The notes under the pieces are model-generated. The model ran no database searches and was not told the DNA's origin. It saw only the letters and a program-made list of their open reading frames with translations. A stretch of 15,911 nt of DNA, from positions 1-15,911 of the forward strand of contig JASHWO010000046.1 of the NCBI GenBank assembly GCA_030044045.1, given 5' to 3'. Shown here piece after piece: positions 14,949 to 15,911 of this stretch (its first letter is position 1; each line of letters opens with the position of its first letter). The DNA comes from Acidimicrobiales bacterium. Lineage in GTDB: Bacteria; Actinomycetota; Acidimicrobiia; Acidimicrobiales; RAAP-2. The position numbers and the translations under genes are program-made.

Positions 14949-15911
14949 TCAGCCGGGCCCGGGCCAGCCCGGGCCGGGCACCCCGGGCCCGAGGTAGGTG
15001 TGCACCCCGGCAAGGTTCCGGTAGCGCTCGGCCACGTCCAACCCGTAGCCCACCACGAACTCGGCCGGGATGACGAAGCCCACGTAGCGCAGGTCCAGCT
15101 CCACCCGTTGCTCGCCCTCCTTCACCAGCAGGGCGCACACGTCGACCGCCGTCGGACGGCGCGCCTGGAGGTATTTGCGGAGGTAGTTCAGGGTGAGGCC
15201 ACTGTCGATGATGTCCTCCACCACCAGCACCCGGCGGCCGGTCAGCTCGGCGTCGAGGTCCTTGACGATGCGCACCACCCCGGAGGTCCGGGTGGCGCTG
15301 CCGTAGGAGGAGACGGCCATGAAGTCCACGTCGACCGGCAGTTCGATGGCCCGGCAGAGGTCGCTCATGAAGGGCATGGCGCCCTTCAGCACCCCGACCA
15401 GCAGGGGTGGGTCGTCGGCGTAGTCGGCGGTGATCCGGGCCCCCAGCTCGGCCACCCGGTCGGCGATGGCCTCGGCGCTCACCACCACCGGGCCGACCGC
15501 CGGCGCCGCCCAGTCCGGGACCGCCCGCGCCGCCGTCTCCGCCTGCACCGGCGAGACCTTACTGGACATGGGGGCGGCGGCCCCGGGGGTCGGGGTCGGG
15601 GCGGCGTCCTCAGGGGCGAAGGTGGGGCCGGGGGCGGCGGCCCCGGGAACGGGGCCGTCCGGCCCCTCGACCGACAGCCGGCCGCCGGACCGCCGCACCC
15701 GGGCCCCGCCGGCCAGTTCGGTGGCCACCCCCCGCCCGGCGGCCACGGCCAGCACCCGGTCGACCTCGGCCAGCGACGGCGGGTGCCTGTCCGCTCCGGG
15801 AGGTCCGCCGGCCGATCCGGGCCGGCCCCCGGTCGGCGCCGTGGCCCCGGCCTCCCGCAGCCAGCGGCGGACCGCCCGGCGGGCCAGCGGCACCGGGACC
15901 GCGGCCAGGGC
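14949..15911 (-). CDS. tilS/hpt: TilS-Hpt fusion, 5' part beyond window edge
   Basis: One uninterrupted frame of 320 residues runs from the right edge to 14949. The first 80 or so ([51 protein letters not shown]) match the C-terminal domain of tRNA(Ile)-lysidine synthase, which modifies the wobble base of the CAU-anticodon tRNA-Ile. An Ala/Pro-rich linker follows. From about residue 140 comes hypoxanthine phosphoribosyltransferase, which salvages purines: [17 protein letters not shown], the PRPP loop [13 protein letters not shown] (about 228-240) and [16 protein letters not shown]. An internal ATG at 15569 could start a separate Hpt, but it has no Shine-Dalgarno and TilS shows no stop before it. 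Adjacent tilS and hpt genes are usual in bacteria, and a TilS/HprT bifunctional protein is known in Listeria. Fusion is the plain reading, barring a sequencing slip. It is the first visible gene of the long operon. Confidence 0.85.
   Translation of the reverse strand, partial: ALAAVPVPLARRAVRRWLREAGATAPTGGRPGSAGGPPGADRHPPSLAEVDRVLAVAAGRGVATELAGGARVRRSGGRLSVEGPDGPVPGAAAPGPTFAPEDAAPTPTPGAAAPMSSKVSPVQAETAARAVPDWAAPAVGPVVVSAEAIADRVAELGARITADYADDPPLLVGVLKGAMPFMSDLCRAIELPVDVDFMAVSSYGSATRTSGVVRIVKDLDAELTGRRVLVVEDIIDSGLTLNYLRKYLQARRPTAVDVCALLVKEGEQRVELDLRYVGFVIPAEFVVGYGLDVAERYRNLAGVHTYLGPGVPGPGWPGPG
15571..15647. repeat. 17-base direct repeat in the TilS-Hpt linker
   Basis: GGGGCGGCGGCCCCGGG occurs at 15571-15587 and 15631-15647, offset by 60 bases (20 codons), so each encodes PGAAAP in the linker. 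This is low-complexity, probably slippage-derived sequence. It is not a copy of the hairpin repeat, because the TCCTCC linker and second stem are missing. Confidence 0.6.

Overview
The window is a chromosomal housekeeping region from a very GC-rich Gram-positive-type bacterium. Wobble positions are nearly all G or C, GTG starts are common and genes are tightly packed. The gene order strongly resembles the actinobacterial tilS-hpt-(ftsH)-folE-folP-folB-folK-DUF2520-panC-panD-coaX-lysS-(lsr2)-clpC block of Mycobacterium. I therefore place it in Actinomycetota. A deep lineage such as Acidimicrobiia is a reasonable guess, because nadB and nadC sit inside the block while ftsH and lsr2 are missing from it. 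No phage, insertion sequence, CRISPR array, tRNA or rRNA was seen.

Layout. All genes but one lie on the minus strand. Reading in the direction of transcription (high to low coordinates): a TilS C-terminal domain fused to hypoxanthine phosphoribosyltransferase (cut by the right edge), folE, folP, a dual-specificity-phosphatase-like gene whose catalytic Cys is Gln, folB, folK, a Rossmann/DUF2520 gene, panC, panD, nadB, nadC, coaX and lysS (ending at 4515). One plus-strand gene, a trans-polyprenyl diphosphate synthase (3531-4508), converges on lysS and diverges from clpC. Then come clpC (827-3340, minus) and the diadenylate cyclase disA (797 to the left edge, minus).

How the genes work together. 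The first block makes folate: FolE makes dihydroneopterin triphosphate, and FolB, FolK and FolP carry it to dihydropteroate. The second makes pantothenate and coenzyme A precursors (PanD makes beta-alanine, PanC joins it to pantoate, CoaX phosphorylates pantothenate), with two de novo NAD genes (nadB, nadC) inserted. Many genes overlap or nearly touch. Four junctions are 4-base GTGA overlaps of a GTG start with a TGA stop, so the block from tilS-hpt to lysS is probably one or two long operons with coupled translation. ClpC (protein quality control) and DisA (c-di-AMP signalling) form a separate short unit.

The most unusual signal is a dispersed, GC-rich, double-hairpin repeat of about 54 bp. 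Four copies are present: two in tandem in nadB, one at the 5' end of lysS and one at the 3' end of panC. They lie in both orientations, keep their host frames open, and show paired (compensatory) substitutions in the stems. Other points of interest are the apparently dead phosphatase in the folate operon and the TilS-Hpt fusion.
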